Of a DNA stretch of 64,000 nt, positions 63,755-64,000 are shown piece by piece; positions within the stretch are counted from its first letter, which is position 1; each line of letters begins with the position of its first letter. Made by a program: the position numbers and the translations under genes. Location: NCBI GenBank assembly GCA_013373385.1, contig JABXHX010000007.1, forward strand, positions 186,001 through 250,000, written 5' to 3'. Under the pieces are notes generated by a model, which searched no databases, had not been told where the DNA came from, and was given only the letters and a program-made list of their open reading frames with translations. The stretch comes from Flavobacteriaceae bacterium (GTDB taxonomy: Bacteria; Bacteroidota; Bacteroidia; Flavobacteriales; Flavobacteriaceae).

Positions 63755-64000
63755 ACATTTCTAAGTGTATATCATACAACTGTAAACCAGATGCAGGTGC
63801 TATAGACCTTAAATACTTTCTATCATTATTTTTCGATAAAGATTCTTCAATAAATCTTAAATCTACTTCACCTTTGCCTAATTCAAATAAAACTGCCATT
63901 ATTAATCTTATTTGATAACGTAAAAAACCTTTAGACTGTATTTTTAGCACATAACTTTTTTCTGGAAAAAAACTTGCTGTAAATTCGGTATTTTCTACAA
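63753..64000 (-). CDS. truA: tRNA pseudouridine(38-40) synthase, C-terminal part (cut by window end)
   Basis: The minus-strand frame is open to the window edge; about 82 residues are visible. The segment QSKGFLRYQIRLIMAVLFELGKG, given here in part, is the TruA C-terminal region that usually reads FLRxMVRxIVGTLLEVG. It is followed by a SIAPASGLQLYDI end equivalent to APAxGLxLxDV. TruA modifies U38-U40 in the anticodon arm of many tRNAs. The catalytic Asp lies outside the window. A GTG at 63950 is internal and not the start. Confidence 0.8.
   Translation of the reverse strand, partial: VENTEFTASFFPEKSYVLKIQSKGFLRYQIRLIMAVLFELGKGEVDLRFIEESLSKNNDRKYLRSIAPASGLQLYDIHLEM

Noticed and set aside
1..64000. 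CRISPR array, prophage or insertion sequence
   Set aside because: No regularly spaced direct repeats, no phage structural genes and no transposase or integrase frames were found on either strand.

Overview
This 64-kb window is a chromosomal piece of a member of the Bacteroidota, almost certainly a Flavobacteriaceae. The evidence is AT-rich DNA, a type IX secretion/gliding locus (gldJ, porU, porV), promoters of the Bacteroidota type (TTG, 19-20 bp spacer, TAnnTTTG) and several family-typical genes (fused CcsBA, LysM lipoprotein, exbB-exbD-tonB-folC). A NhaD-type Na+/H+ antiporter would fit a marine member, but genus cannot be decided from the sequence alone.

Left part (1-24.4 kb, housekeeping). 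The window opens inside a large Asp-box/VPS10-like protein. It is followed by a DUF2490 barrel, a DUF819 membrane protein, a DUF4369 lipoprotein, the ccsBA cytochrome c maturation gene, a small TPR-like membrane protein and a DUF3179 lipoprotein. On the minus strand come a LysM/receptor-fold lipoprotein, guaA, a KAS III-like enzyme, a group III truncated haemoglobin, cdd, porV and porU. Divergent from porU are gldJ and murF. A BadF/BcrA-type sugar kinase and a PHP-type tyrosine phosphatase precede the polysaccharide locus.

Middle part (24.4-54.9 kb, minus strand). This is one surface-polysaccharide locus of about 30 kb. The export end holds a Wzc-like kinase, a Wza-like lipoprotein and a membrane-bound 4,6-dehydratase. 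A 650-bp non-coding, repeat-bearing spacer follows. Then come an aminotransferase, two initiating phosphosugar transferases, two asparagine-synthase-type amidotransferases, an aldolase-like protein, glycosyltransferases, a pyruvyl transferase, an internally deleted acyltransferase, Wzx and Wzy. Next are nonulosonic acid genes (NeuA/NeuB/NeuC type) together with a WbpG/HisH/HisF set predicted to make an acetamidino group. The upstream end has nucleotide-sugar genes: two UDP-sugar 6-dehydrogenases, two paralogous 4-epimerases, a WlbA/WbpB-type oxidoreductase and a TagD-like cytidylyltransferase. Together they predict an acidic glycan carrying a nonulosonic acid with a possible amidine, uronic acids or uronamides, and pyruvate ketals.

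Right part (55-64 kb, housekeeping). A tRNA-Val(TAC) gene with a textbook promoter and terminator flanks the locus. It is followed by exbB-exbD-tonB-folC, an operon of a Glu/Leu-type dehydrogenase with nhaD, anmK and a divergent acyl-CoA dehydrogenase, and the 3' end of truA. No CRISPR array, transposase, phage gene or rRNA gene was seen.
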